A stretch of 64,000 nt of DNA from Rostratula benghalensis (lineage: Eukaryota; Chordata; Aves; Charadriiformes; Rostratulidae): assembly GCA_013399305.1 (NCBI GenBank), contig VXAI01000090.1, forward strand, positions 1,112,095 through 1,176,094, in the 5' to 3' direction. Below are positions 11,601 through 22,301 of the stretch, one piece after another (the stretch's first letter is position 1; every line of letters starts with the position of its first letter). Below the pieces are notes generated by a model. That model was not told the DNA's origin. It was given only the letters and a program-made list of their open reading frames with translations, and did not search any database. A program made the position numbers and the translations under genes.

Positions 11601-14600
11601 TTTCTCTCATTTTGCTCTGAAGCTTCCCTGAGGCCCAAGCCTGGGAGCAGTCTTGATTCTTTGAATGGGCAAGAGCCAGACACTTGTTTCCGAATCAGAG
11701 GAGGAGATATCTCATGGTCACACAGCCAGAGCTGATCATGTGTAGGAACTGAGCTCCACGGAGGTAGTTCCAAGTGTGTGCCTACTAAATAGGTGCAGCC
11801 AGGCTGTGGGGTTAGGATAAGGTAGCACAGGACTCCCCTGTTATAAAACCTGCATTTATCACCAGGACTAGGATGGGGTAACAGCTGATAAAGTTATAGT
11901 CATTATAGAGACAAGGGACAATTTTGATGACAAAAAGACCCCATTATATAGCTTACCTGGATAATAACAGCTACCTGCAGCAGCAAATACGCCCATGCTG
12001 CCCTCACCCTCTAGTCAACCAACACCAAAGCCTGCCTGGATTCACTGATGCAGGTCAATTTTTAGCCTGTTCCCTAATGAAATGAAGCATTAAGCAGTCA
12101 CCTTGTTGTCCTAACAGTTCCCACCAGTAACTTTTGAACTCACTGACCAATTTCCAAATAAATTTGACAGAGGGACCAAAGCTTCAATTATGCCAAGTTC
12201 CAGTGGGTTAGAGGACAGTGGGTGATAGGCAGAAAGAAACACTGCCGGTATCTCCATGGAGAGAAAGCCTGCCATACTATGTCTATTTTCAGTTTTTATA
12301 ACATCACAAAATATTTTTATAGTACTTTAATAGTTTTTCATACTGTTCCATAACTAGACCCCAAAGAATTCATGAGGGAGAGTGGCAGAGGAAGCCACAC
12401 AATTTCTGCCATGTAAGACCATGGTTTTAATTAAGTAGGTACAAGTTCTGAATGAGTTTTTCTTCAGTGAAATTAACCTCCAAAGCGTAAGTGTGGGGAA
12501 AAAAAAAAATCCACTGTGTACAGTGACAGGAGGAAGGAAGGAGTCTGTCAGGAGTTTGGGATACCATATTCCCAGGATGAAGGAGTGATGAGCCTTGGAG
12601 GTGAGTAGCCATACACTGCCTGATGGGGTTTGGGTGGCCAAGAAAAACCCACTGACGATGTTAAAAGGATCTACTTAGAAAAACTTGAAGCTTCTTGCTG
12701 CATGATGAAATTTTCTTCTCTTACTGGAAACGGGCTTCCAAGATACCAATGATTTAAAACTACAGAAGCACTCTCCTGGCACCCGAAAGGGACCTTTTGA
12801 GAAAGCACTAGTTTTACAGGAAAGAGCAAATCACAGGCTTTATAAGGGGCTGGGCGAGAGCAGTGAATGCAGAAGGACAACCCGGTGGGGAGGCTGAGTG
12901 CTACCTATTGACAGCAGGATGCCTCATCTCTGCTGTGTGGAAAGTCTGAAGCCTCACCAAGCAGTCAAAGGCAGTGCAGCACGGCTGCTGCCTGTCTCCC
13001 TTTTTCTCCCTCCTGCAGCTGGCACCAGGAGCTGGCACTGTGGGTGATGTGCTGCAAGAAGGCCACAGAAATGTTTTTGAGCAGGTTTTTTTGTGCAAAT
13101 CACGGTTATGGAGAATAGTTTCATCTGGCTGAAGATAAACCTTCCTTACATTTGGCAGTACTGCTGTGTGTAAAGGAGTTAACGGTGAATGCGGTAATTT
13201 AAAAAGTAAGGCAAACCTCCCCCCTCCCAAAAGGAGGGCTCTGCAAGGTACTGGGAGGGAGCAGGGTTAAGCTGTAGATGAAACAGTACCTTTAAAGAAG
13301 CAATTATTTATTTTATGAAAGCTCGAGACAGGAAGCTTGTACACGGCAAGAGTTTCAGTCTCAGCCATTGCAATGAAGTACTCCATGAGTGCTTTGTCCA
13401 AGTGTTAGAGCTTGTCAAGTCACACCATAACCCCCTGTCAAATTAGCTGTACAACTATTATTAACTAATGAGCTATAACATGGAAAGAAAACCAGAACAT
13501 ATCTTACTTGTACTGGAGGGAAAAGCCTCCCTCTACCCATTCCCAGTGGAGGGTTGTCCTGCTGGCCAAGAGGAGGAGAGGAGAGCAGGTTATGTCAGCA
13601 GCTTGAGAGCCTGCTGGGTGGTGCTCTTCAGGTGAACTTTGTGTGCTTTCCTGCACTGATCTACCGTTCCCTTAATTCTGGTGTCACAATAGCGGTCTGC
13701 ACAGGTGATCCCGTGCTCTGCCAGGAATCATGGAGCAGTAATACCCACCGTGCCGGCTAAAACTTTCCTCTGGGTCACTGCCTCTAAGCACCAAGCACCT
13801 CATGACAAAGGGACCCCCCCCAGGCTGCACAGTGGGAGGGGGAAAGTGGGAAGAAGCCCCTGGGTGCAGACAGTGCCCTCCTGCCCAGATGGAGCTGGTG
13901 CTGTCCCTAACCCATCTGTACAAAGAATAACAGCTTCGAGTTTTCATTTCTCCAGGGGGAGCTCTTGGAAGATATGTGGGGCCTCCAGGAAGTTCAGTCC
14001 CTCTTGGTGGGGTGCTTTAGTGCTTAAAAGTGTGGTAAGGTGAGGGCAGGATTACAGTCTGGCCTGAAGTTTTGTCCCTAGCGCATACAAAGACCAGCAA
14101 GGATCAATTACTTCATCAATTACGCCAGTGGAGTAAACTGGCAAGACAACATCACTGTACTTTTTATTTTAACTCACTTTGCTCAGAGTCTCTTCCTTCA
14201 TCCTATATTTCACGCACCCCAATGTCAGACATTTATTCTTTTCTCTCCTGCCTTTCTCCTGCCCCCAGACTCTCCTTAGAGAGCACAGGTCAGTGGGTCT
14301 CCAGTCCCATCATTGCCCTGTGTACCACCTTGCCCTGCCACCCTCAGCCTCTCAGACAGCGCATCCATTCCTCTCTGTGGGGAATCAGGTCCAGAGCCAA
14401 TGAACGTGAGACATCTCTTCTCCCCCCTGAAATGAATTGCTGCTTTTGCTGCCAGCTTGGAGGGCCCTGCTTCCAGGGATCCTGCTCTGCCCAAGGCCAT
14501 TGCTGGTGGGGCTGAAGGTCATGGTTTCCTTTTGTCTTTGCTGTGACTTGAGTGGAGGAAATCTGGATGTTTGGCCAACAGCTTTTCATGACACACAGTA

Positions 14601-15602
14601 TTTACACTATCCACAGATGCTAGTTTGGTCACAGCTGCTCACGTGGCAGCCATTACTTGCTGCAGGTGCCTGAGTCCAGTGTAAAGTCACTCCACCAGCT
14701 CACCTTGCCACCCACCGGTCCTGTGGGAGAGGCTGCAGGCATAGGGAGAGCAGCATGTCATTGCCCTTCCACTCATCACCTGGTGTTCGGGGTAGGAGAA
14801 GGTCCCACAAGCTGGTCCCTGCCATGTCCTGGTAGAGACGTTCTGTTGGGGGCAAAGGGGTGAGGGACCTGATCCTGCGACAGGCATTTACTGTCTCCTC
14901 TAAAAGCAAAAAGGAGCTGGTTTCCCAGTTGTCATATGGGCTGGAGCCCAGCTGTCTCCTGGCTTTGGCCTCTGCTTAACAGTTTCCACCAGGCACAGAA
15001 AGCAACAAGCAAGGAGGATGGGCTCTCGTCCTGTGGTTTGTGTTATTTATAACTATCTGTCTTCAGAAAGGCAAATAGATTGGGCAGCCCTTGGTAACAG
15101 AAGACTTAAGCCACGTCACTGATTATGCAGTTGCCAAATGATGTGAAGTTTGAGTCTTGACATAACCGTTTTTTGAGAGATGAAAAACACTCATCTGAGC
15201 CAAACACCCCCCAGACAGTTTTATTTCCTCAGCTACTAAGTGGAAACAGAAGGAATGAGCTCAGAGTGAAAAACTGGCCCAAGACCTTCCTGGTTTGGCA
15301 CATCATCTGAAGAAACCATCTATGCCTCAGGATGTACTTGCCACACAGGAGATCATCTCACGTTGCTCACAGTAATGAAATAATCCAACAAGGAGAGTGA
15401 AGGATGCTTGTGGCACTCAGATTGCTGATGCTGCTGTCTGCAGGACCACAAAGACTGTGTTCTGCTGCCCCAGGGTATTCCTAGTATGTCAGGCCTTTGG
15501 ATGACTTCCTGGATGTGCCACATGGTACACAGCTAATTCAAGCAAATGCATCTGGAGACTGCAGCTGGTATGAGAACAGCTATGGCTGATCCTTACTGTT
15601 CC
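7896..15602. other. Intergenic DNA between FBXO9 and GCM1
   Basis: About 7.7 kb in which I recognise no exon. It contains T runs at 8360-8377, 8624-8655 and near 10108-10122. Parts near 9.9-10.05 kb and 13.5-14.9 kb are more GC-rich and carry several overlapping open frames of 60-147 codons. None shows a known domain, a convincing splice pattern or a conserved start. Confidence 0.55.
8624..8655. repeat. Poly(T) run, 32 bases
   Basis: An uninterrupted run of 32 T, followed by CCCTACAG. It could be the tail of a retrocopied RNA on the - strand, but no gene body is recognised to its right, so a simple homopolymer is the safer call. Confidence 0.9.
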
Positions 15603-16190
15603 CAGAATCACAGAATAGTTGGGGTTTCAGTCCACTTCACTGTGCACTCAGCAAGCCCATACTACATCAGCTTCTCTGTGAGGATGTTATGGAAGGCAGT
15701 GCTGAAAGCCTGGTTAAAGTCAAGATAAAAAAAACCACCCACTGCTCTCCTCTCATCCACCAAGCCACTCATCTCATTGTAGAAAGTTATTTTGTTGGCT
15801 AAGAACAATTTCCTATTTATAAATCCATGCTGACTGCTCCCGATCACTTTTTAGTTTTTCACATGTTTGCAAACAGTTTCCAGGAGAGTTTTCTCCATCA
15901 CCAACACAGATTTTGAAGTGGGGCTGGCTGGCCTGTCTTCCTTCTTGTTCTCCTTGAAGACAGGAGCAACATTGCCTACTTCCCGTCTTCGAGAAACTCT
16001 CCCAATTGCCATGACCTTTCAAATATTATCAAGAGGGGCACCTCAATGACACCTGCCAGCTCCCTCAGCACTCATGGGTGCATCTCATCAGCACCTGTGG
16101 ACTTATGTATGTTGGGTCTGTTTAAGTGCTCCCTAGCATGGTTCTCCTGCATCAATGATGAGTCTTCCTTGCTCCAGGAGGCAAGCTATG
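15603..16190 (-). mobile_element. CR1 LINE fragment with reverse-transcriptase core
   Basis: On the - strand this encodes parts of the CR1 reverse transcriptase. HPRVLRELA-like and LLETVCKH-like pieces are followed by IGSSQHGF, SGLVDERRAV and the palm motif YLDFNQAF around 15662-15847. Frameshifts and stops break it. At the left end a short CR1 3' tip (AGAATCACAGAATAGTTGGGG) sits almost directly beside the reverse-transcriptase region, so the middle of the element has been lost. It is an inactive relic. Confidence 0.85.
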
Positions 16191-17251
16191 GTAGTGAAGT
16201 TCACCTTATGAAAAATAACAACCCCATAGTGCCTGAGGATTGCAGCAGCTCAGGAAAGGGGCACTGCACTGAATCAGGGCCAGTCTGCAGAGCTTGCATG
16301 AGAACCAGGTCCAAACTGCTTAGCATGTTCAGATGTGCAATGTTAATATCCTATTCACACTCTGCTTTGATTACTGATTGCATCTATTTTTACTCTGACA
16401 CCAGCAGACTTCCTTCATTTTTTCTTAAATAAACCGTGCCACCTTCCCATCCTCCTCTGTCTCCCTTCGGTCCTCACACCAGTTGCTACTCTCCCACATA
16501 AAGCCTGTTCCTGGCACAGAAAGTACACACCCCTGCTGAGATCCACCATGGGGTCCACTTCTGCATTTTGCTTACAGTAAAGTAGAATACATTAGAAGAC
16601 CCCATTATAACTTCTTGACTATAACTACTTTAAAAGCCCCAAATCACTCCATTGAGTAGAAGCAGAGCAAAATTTCCAAGAGTACCAGACATACAGCTTA
16701 GTAAACCTCCCAAAGTCCACAAGGGAAGGAAAGCTTCATGCAGTTACTTGGCGTGTATCCCCTAAAGTTTCCTCAGCTGGAATCCTTACTACCAGCAGCA
16801 ATTTGGCACACTTGTTTCAATTAAAAATATAAAGAATGCATTTAGGACCATATTTTAGAGAATAGTCCATAACCTTGCTGTTCATATAAAAGAGTTTGTA
16901 GCCTGTCAGCCAAATGGGATTTGTACAAGGGGTTGAAAATGAAAACACCTGGCCGTGCACAGTCTAACCAGTAGTTCTTTTCATGTACAAAGGCACAGGC
17001 CGGAGGAGAGGAAAGCCAAAAGGACCGAAGTGTATGTGCCCAGGGCTGAAGGGATATGGAACAAATCCCTGTTCTGCCTTCTCTCCATATGACTGATACA
17101 GAAGCATTTCCCTTTCTCACAATGATATTCTGAGGATAAATACACTAAAAAAAAAAATCAAGGTGTCCAGCTGCTGCCCTGTATTATTAAGATAGCTCCT
17201 TCTGATTAAATATCTAGATTTCATCTTTAAATGCTGCATGAGTCAAAAAAA
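16191..17251. other. Intergenic, nothing recognised
   Basis: The first part may hold more decayed CR1 ORF2 sequence, but I cannot support that. The rest shows no known feature. Confidence 0.5.
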
Positions 17252-17405
17252 TCACAGAGTCGCAGAATATCGGGGATTGGAAGGGACCTTGAAAGATCAT
17301 CTAGTCCAATCCCCCTGCCAGAGCAGGAACACCTAGACCAGGTCATGCACAGAATCACAGAATATCAGGGATTATACCTAACTAACGAACTATCAGGGAT
17401 TAAAC
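17252..17405 (-). mobile_element. CR1 3' tips in tandem
   Basis: A CR1 3' end of about 90 bases (CACAGAGTCGCAGAATATCG, then TTGGAAGGGACC) is followed at 17351 by a second, shorter tip (ACAGAATCACAGAATATCAG). A third fragment, CTATCAGGGATTA, lies near 17390. The pieces may be separate insertions or a small local duplication. Confidence 0.75.
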
Positions 17406-19302
17406 CTCCTAAAAGCTCTGTTTCTGTAAAATATAGTCTGGCTAATGTATCATTCCGAGCAGCATTGCTGTGGTTCTCTCATGGCCTTAGAAGAGCCTTT
17501 ATAAAAAAAAATATTTGCCTCAGAGCAAGTGCAGGGATTACTCCCAAAGAATTACCCCTTAAATGTCGAGGCCAGCACTTTCAAAGCTATGACCTTGGGA
17601 AAGCAGTCGGTGTAGACCATCCCTTCCATGTAAGGGTATTTACATAAGCTTTGGCAGTAGCTACAGCCATCTGAAATAAGCCACTCTGATAAACCAGAAC
17701 AAAACAATTTGCCTGTGTAATCATCCACGCCCTGACCTCCTTGCATCTCTGCTGCCTTCCTAATATTTTACTGCAGCTGTGTCTTGCAGAAAATCATTTT
17801 CTGCAGCAGAGAATCTGGTTACAGATCCTCAGATACCCTCACATATCAATTGGTGTTCCTTCATGAAGCTACCCTGAATAATCTGTGTTCAGTGTATTTT
17901 CTTAAAATTGCAGAGGATAATGCATTTAGTAGCATCTTTCACCTCTGATTCTTAGCACCACTCAACTGGGCACAACAGAGCTAGTCAAGAGGCTTAAGGA
18001 GTGATATACATATATTTCTTATCACATATTCCAAATATGTTGCAAAAAGTAATTTTTGTGAAGGTCAGATCTGGGATTGGCATCTTTATATTTTGATCCA
18101 AAATAATATAAATTTGGGGCTACATTGACCCACCATGCTGATTGGACCAAAAGTGGAGGGAGTTGCTGCCAGCACGGAAGTCAGTGCAAGAACACAGAAA
18201 GGTCAAACTGACCCCGGCAGCCTGTAAATCTGGAAAGCCTTTCTGAGTTTAGCCTTAGAAAAAAAACATTAAGCCTTAGTTTCCTGCTTTTTGAAAAAGT
18301 AATAACCTGTCCTCGTCGAGCCTGAAATGTGTTCCTCTCAGAAACATACCGGGCACAATGAACACTGCGTGAATAAGGGCTGTGCTCACAGGAATAGGTT
18401 TTGTTTTAGAAACCTTTTGGTTCAGACTTAAAGGCAAACCAACAAAAAGCTTCCTCCTTCTCAGACAGGAAGACAGGTTTGATACAAATTGTCTTTTAGG
18501 GTGGTTTGGTAGCAATAGTCCTTTAGGAAGCCTGTGAAAACTCAGTAACTGGACAATACCCATCTTCAAAGACTTGAAGAAATGGTTTATCTGCAGGAGG
18601 GAAAATCAGGCATGAGGGGAAAGTGCTAACAGCTGGGATTGGGACAGTGAAGCTGTGGAACAGGCTATGGGGTCCCCTTTGCTGGAAGTTTGTTAAAAAG
18701 AAAGGAAGGGGTGGTCGGTGTAAAAAGAACTGATGGTACTTTTGTGTGGGAACAATATCCGAGCAATGTCCCAGCCACACATCTTTATGGTATGGAATTG
18801 AGAGGAGAGGCTGATAAAACAGAGCAGGATGGCAACAGGCAGAGTCCCGTTTAGTCCCTTGCTGGTGTGACTGGTTTGGCAGTAGCAGAGGAATCTCAGC
18901 TATGGGACACACAGCCCTGGGGGACCTGCCTATCCCTCATCTTGCAGCTCACCTCCTGAAGCACAAGCCCTTATGGCTCCTATTGTTTTCCCTTTTTCTG
19001 TCTTAGAGGTGGAGGTTGTTAATCAAACCCTTAATCAAACTTTGCTTCTCTGAATTACTGATCTGAAGAATCATCATAAAATGCGCAAAGTTTGGTGTTA
19101 GCATGGGACTAACTCACGGGCTAAATAAAAGTTTGGTGAACTGACCTTCACATGCAACAGTGGACTGTCATTTTGTGATCTACATAAACCACTACACATC
19201 CCGTTTCAAAAATTGCAATAAACATTTTGAAACACTCTATAAATATAATTTATTCTTGTCTCATAAATGTCTCTAAATTCCACCCTTTGCAATGAAAGTG
19301 AT
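17406..19302. other. Intergenic, nothing recognised
   Basis: About 1.9 kb without a recognised gene or repeat. Open frames on the - strand at 18276-18569 and 18523-18912 have no known similarity. Confidence 0.55.
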
Positions 19303-19512
19303 CTCACAGAATCATAGAATGATACGGGGTTGGAAGGGACCTCTGTAGATCATCTAGTCCAACCCCCCTGCCCAAGCAGATCCACCTAGAGCAGGCCACC
19401 CAGGAACACATCCAGATGGGTTTTGAATGTCTCCATAGACGAGTCACCACCACCTCTCTAGGCAGCCTGTTCCAGTGCTCTGCCACCCTCAAAGTAAACT
19501 ATTTCCCTAGTA
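19303..19512 (-). mobile_element. CR1 LINE fragment, 3' end
   Basis: About 210 bases starting ACAGAATCATAGAATGATAC and GGTTGGAAGGGACCTC at the left. The - strand retains RVAEHWNRLPREVV, the last conserved block of CR1 ORF2. It is 5'-truncated. Confidence 0.9.
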
Positions 19513-20315
19513 ACTAATATATTCCAAAGTATTTTTTTTTAAAAAGAGGGAAACTAAAAGACGAAAACAGGAAAAAAAAAGATGAATGATAAGACTGAAC
19601 TTGTTTGATGGACACAAGATAGACCAGTCTGAGGTACTGTGAAGTTTTTATTGCCACTTGTTTCATAATACTGTCTTCCCAGACTCATTCTTTGCCTCAG
19701 ACCGCCAGAGTAGAGCTTGCTCCACAGGGAAGGAAGAGCATGGTTAGGACCACCAGTTGACAGCCCATGCTGTTAAGGCTGTCTGCCTTCATGGTGGTTA
19801 AAGGAACCAGCCATTAAATTTGGCTCTGGACCTGACCTCTCTTCCTTGCAGAGGTGACAGTGGAGCTTTGTCAGTGCCTTCCTCTGTAGATGAAGGCCAG
19901 TGGCCCCTGAAACCCAATTCAGGGAAGCAGTAGAGCCTACTCATGCAGCAAAGTCATGCAGATGCGAATTATGGGAAGAGACTGAGGAGTTTTTGCCAAA
20001 GGCCTCTGAGCTGGTCACTAAATTCAGGCAAGAAAAATCATATTTGGCACCCTACTTTTTAAAACAAATGTGGACAACTGATAGCTCTGCTGAAATTTAG
20101 TAGTAGTCAGAAAAGGGGATGATGTATGGAAAAGATGCTGAAGGATTAGTTACAGTCCACAATAAAGTGCTTGAAAAAGCAGCAAGGCACCTTGAATATA
20201 TACACATTTGAAACTGGGTACAGCCATGCAGAGATGTACTTAGGTATACTAGTGGATAACAAATTGGACATGCGCCAGCAGTGTGCAATTTCAGCCCAGA
20301 AAGTCCATCGGGCCA
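19513..20315. other. Intergenic, nothing recognised
   Basis: Contains short A/T runs near 19531-19580. No gene or repeat is recognised. Confidence 0.55.
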
Positions 20316-20735
20316 TAGAATCGTAGAATTGTCTAGGTTGGAAGGGACGTTTAAGATAGTCTAGTCCAATTGTCAACCTAACTCTGACCATGTCAACCTG
20401 TCTTTTGAATACCTCCAAGGATGGTGCCTCAACCACTTCCATGGGCAGACATAATATTCCAGCTGCAGTCTCACCAGGGCAGAGTAGAGGGGGAGGAGAA
20501 CCTCTCTTGACCTACTAACCACAGCCCTTCTAATACATCCTAGGATGCCATTGGCCTTCTTGGCCACAAGGGCACAGTGCTGGCTTATGGTCATCCTGCT
20601 GTCTACCAGGACCTCCATGTCCCTTTCCCCTGCCCTGCTCTCCAACAGGTCAGTTCCCAACCTGTACTGGTACCTGGAGTTGTTCTTGCGCAGATACAAA
20701 ACTCTACACTTGCCCTTTGTATTTCACTGAATTTC
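20316..20735 (-). mobile_element. CR1 LINE fragment, internally deleted
   Basis: The 3' tip at the left (ATAGAATCGTAGAATTGTCT) runs about 135 bases. Near 20448 the sequence then jumps upstream in ORF2. The - strand frame keeps [28 protein letters not shown] and [18 protein letters not shown]. The missing piece between the tip and LEYYVC shows an internal deletion. It ends about 36 bases before an oppositely oriented copy. Confidence 0.9.
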
Positions 20736-20771
20736 TCCCCAATCAATGAAATTAAATGGAAGATTTATTGA

Positions 20772-21276
20772 GTACCACGTCCAGCTTTGGTGTCCTCAGC
20801 ACAGGAGGACAGGGACCTCTTGGAACAAGTCCAGAGGAAGGCTACGGAGATGATAAGAGGGTTGGAGAACCTCTCCTATGAGGACAGGCTGAGAGAGTTG
20901 GTGTTGTTCAGTCTGGAGAAGAGCAGGTTTGGGGAACGTCTTATTGCAGCCTTTCAGTATATGAAGGGGCCTTTTCAGGAAGATGGAGAAAGACTTTTTA
21001 CCAAGGCCTGTACAAGAAGCAGTGTTTTTAAAGTGAAAAAGAGTAGGTTTAAATGGGACTTAAGGAGGAAATTTTTTAATGGATGTAGTGAGACACTAGA
21101 ACAGGTTGCCCAGGGAAGTTGTGGATGCCCCATCCCTGGAATTGTTCAAGGGCAGGTTGGATGGGGCATTAAGCAACCTGATCTAGTGAAGAATGTACCT
21201 CTCTATGGCAAGGGGTTGAACTAGGTAAGTTTTGAAGGTCCCCTGCAACTCAAACTGTTCTGTGACGATTCTATAC
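20772..21276 (+). mobile_element. CR1 LINE fragment on the + strand
   Basis: The only clear + strand CR1 in the window. The frame at 20787-21224 carries LLEQVQRKATEMIRGLENLS, YEDRLRELVLFSLEKSR and LRRKFFNG. Its 3' tip is at the right (GTTCTGTGACGATTCTATAC). It faces away from the copy at 20316-20735, so the two form an inverted pair with both 3' tips outward. It lies about 200 bases beyond the predicted end of the GCM1 transcript. Confidence 0.9.
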
Positions 21277-21707
21277 AGTACGTTCACGGAGCTGGTCGAG
21301 TGGAGGTACTTAGATCAGTGCCTGAAGAAGCTGGTTCAGTGCAGAGGATCGCACATAACAGCTGTGATCCTTGAGGTCATCCCTCTGCACCTTCCACACT
21401 CCTGCAGTCTTGAACAAAATGAGTATCAAGGGGGATTGAAATGCTACCAAACCAGAATGGCAGCAAGGTAATCTGTAAGAAGAGCTGATATCTTTTATTA
21501 GATCAATGAAATAGTGGGGGAAAATATGATAGGTAAAAATAAAAAAAGAACAAAGACAAGTCTTAAGGTATGAAAGCTCCTCCTGAGTCCTGCAAGAGGA
21601 GCTAAAGAGGTAATTGGCATAGTAGCACTTTCACATCTACATTATAACAGGGATGGAGAATTAGGCCCGTTGCCAGAGGAGGGGGGAAAAAGGACATTTA
21701 AACCTGG
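21277..21707 (-). other. GCM1: GCM1 3' UTR and downstream DNA
   Basis: Sequence between the GCM1 stop and the CR1 pair. The likely transcript end is near 21,470. Nothing else is recognised. Confidence 0.6.
21494..21499 (-). promoter_or_regulatory. GCM1: Probable GCM1 polyA signal
   Basis: AATAAA on the - strand (TTTATT on the + strand), about 210 bases after the GCM1 stop. A G/T-rich stretch (TCTGGTTTGGTAG on the - strand) follows about 40 bases downstream. This gives a short 3' UTR ending before the CR1 pair. Confidence 0.6.
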
Positions 21708-22301
21708 TCACCTTAAAGGATACAGGTTAAAAAACATGTCATCCTGGCAGTAGCTAAGACACATACCTTGCCCTCCCTCGCCCCCGTCTCCTCGGCTTCC
21801 CCTTGGAGGTGCCGGGAGCAGGTGCTGGGGGTGTACCCCGCTCGCTATGGGGCAGGGCCCTCCCTGAGGGACAGGGTAAGGTGGCGGAGGGAGGCAGCTG
21901 CCACTGTAGGTTGTCAGGGACCCATTCCCCAAAGGGCTGGTGTTAGACCTGAAGGGGCCATGGTCACCCTTTGTCACTGGCAGGACGTGCTGGCTGCTGG
22001 AGTGGGTGCAGTACTGGAGGGAAGGGACTGTGCAGGGCAGGATGGCAGGGCCACAGCAAGACTTCCCAGCGATGGAGGTTCTCCCCAGGGATGGGCTTCT
22101 GCTCCAGGCTGGCTCCTCTCCAGAGACCCTGTCCTCCCCAGCTGCCCTTGGGAATGGCAGGTGCCCAGAGGAGCTGCCTGGTGTCGGCTCCCGGGAGCTT
22201 TTGCTTAAATGTCCCCTGAAATTAGCAGGTTGCAGGTAAGCGTCCGGCTTGGAAAGGAGGAAAGGCAATGCCTCCTGTGTTGGCGTTGCACCTGGCAGAG
22301 A
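21708..22301 (-). CDS. GCM1: GCM1 last coding exon (C-terminal tail)
   Basis: A 594-base terminal exon encoding residues 190-386, then TGA. The acceptor is TTTCCCAAG ending at 22302 on the - strand, giving SLPGATPTQEALPF against human SLPGETQSQGSLPL (human recalled from memory). The last residues, CQDDMFFNLYPLR, match the GCM1 end NNDMLLNLCPLR. The middle is proline-, serine- and glycine-rich, poorly conserved and more CpG-rich than its surroundings. It contains PPPPY at residues 327-331, a possible WW-domain-binding motif. This tail carries the transactivation regions in mammalian GCM1. It is about 50 residues shorter than in human. Confidence 0.93.
   Translation of the reverse strand, partial: SLPGATPTQEALPFLLSKPDAYLQPANFRGHLSKSSREPTPGSSSGHLPFPRAAGEDRVSGEEPAWSRSPSLGRTSIAGKSCCGPAILPCTVPSLQYCTHSSSQHVLPVTKGDHGPFRSNTSPLGNGSLTTYSGSCLPPPPYPVPQGGPCPIASGVHPQHLLPAPPRGSRGDGGEGGQGMCLSYCQDDMFFNLYPLR

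Noticed and set aside
14072..14515. 147-codon + strand frame in a GC-rich patch
   Set aside because: Several overlapping frames on both strands are open here because of base composition. None shows conserved motifs.
20316..21276. Opposed CR1 copies as a single twin-primed insertion
   Set aside because: Twin priming leaves one 3' tip, and this pair has two outward tips, so two insertions explain it better.
21768..22239. + strand frames of up to 146 codons across 21.77-22.24 kb
   Set aside because: They are mirror frames of the GC-rich GCM1 last exon, which is clearly coding on the - strand.
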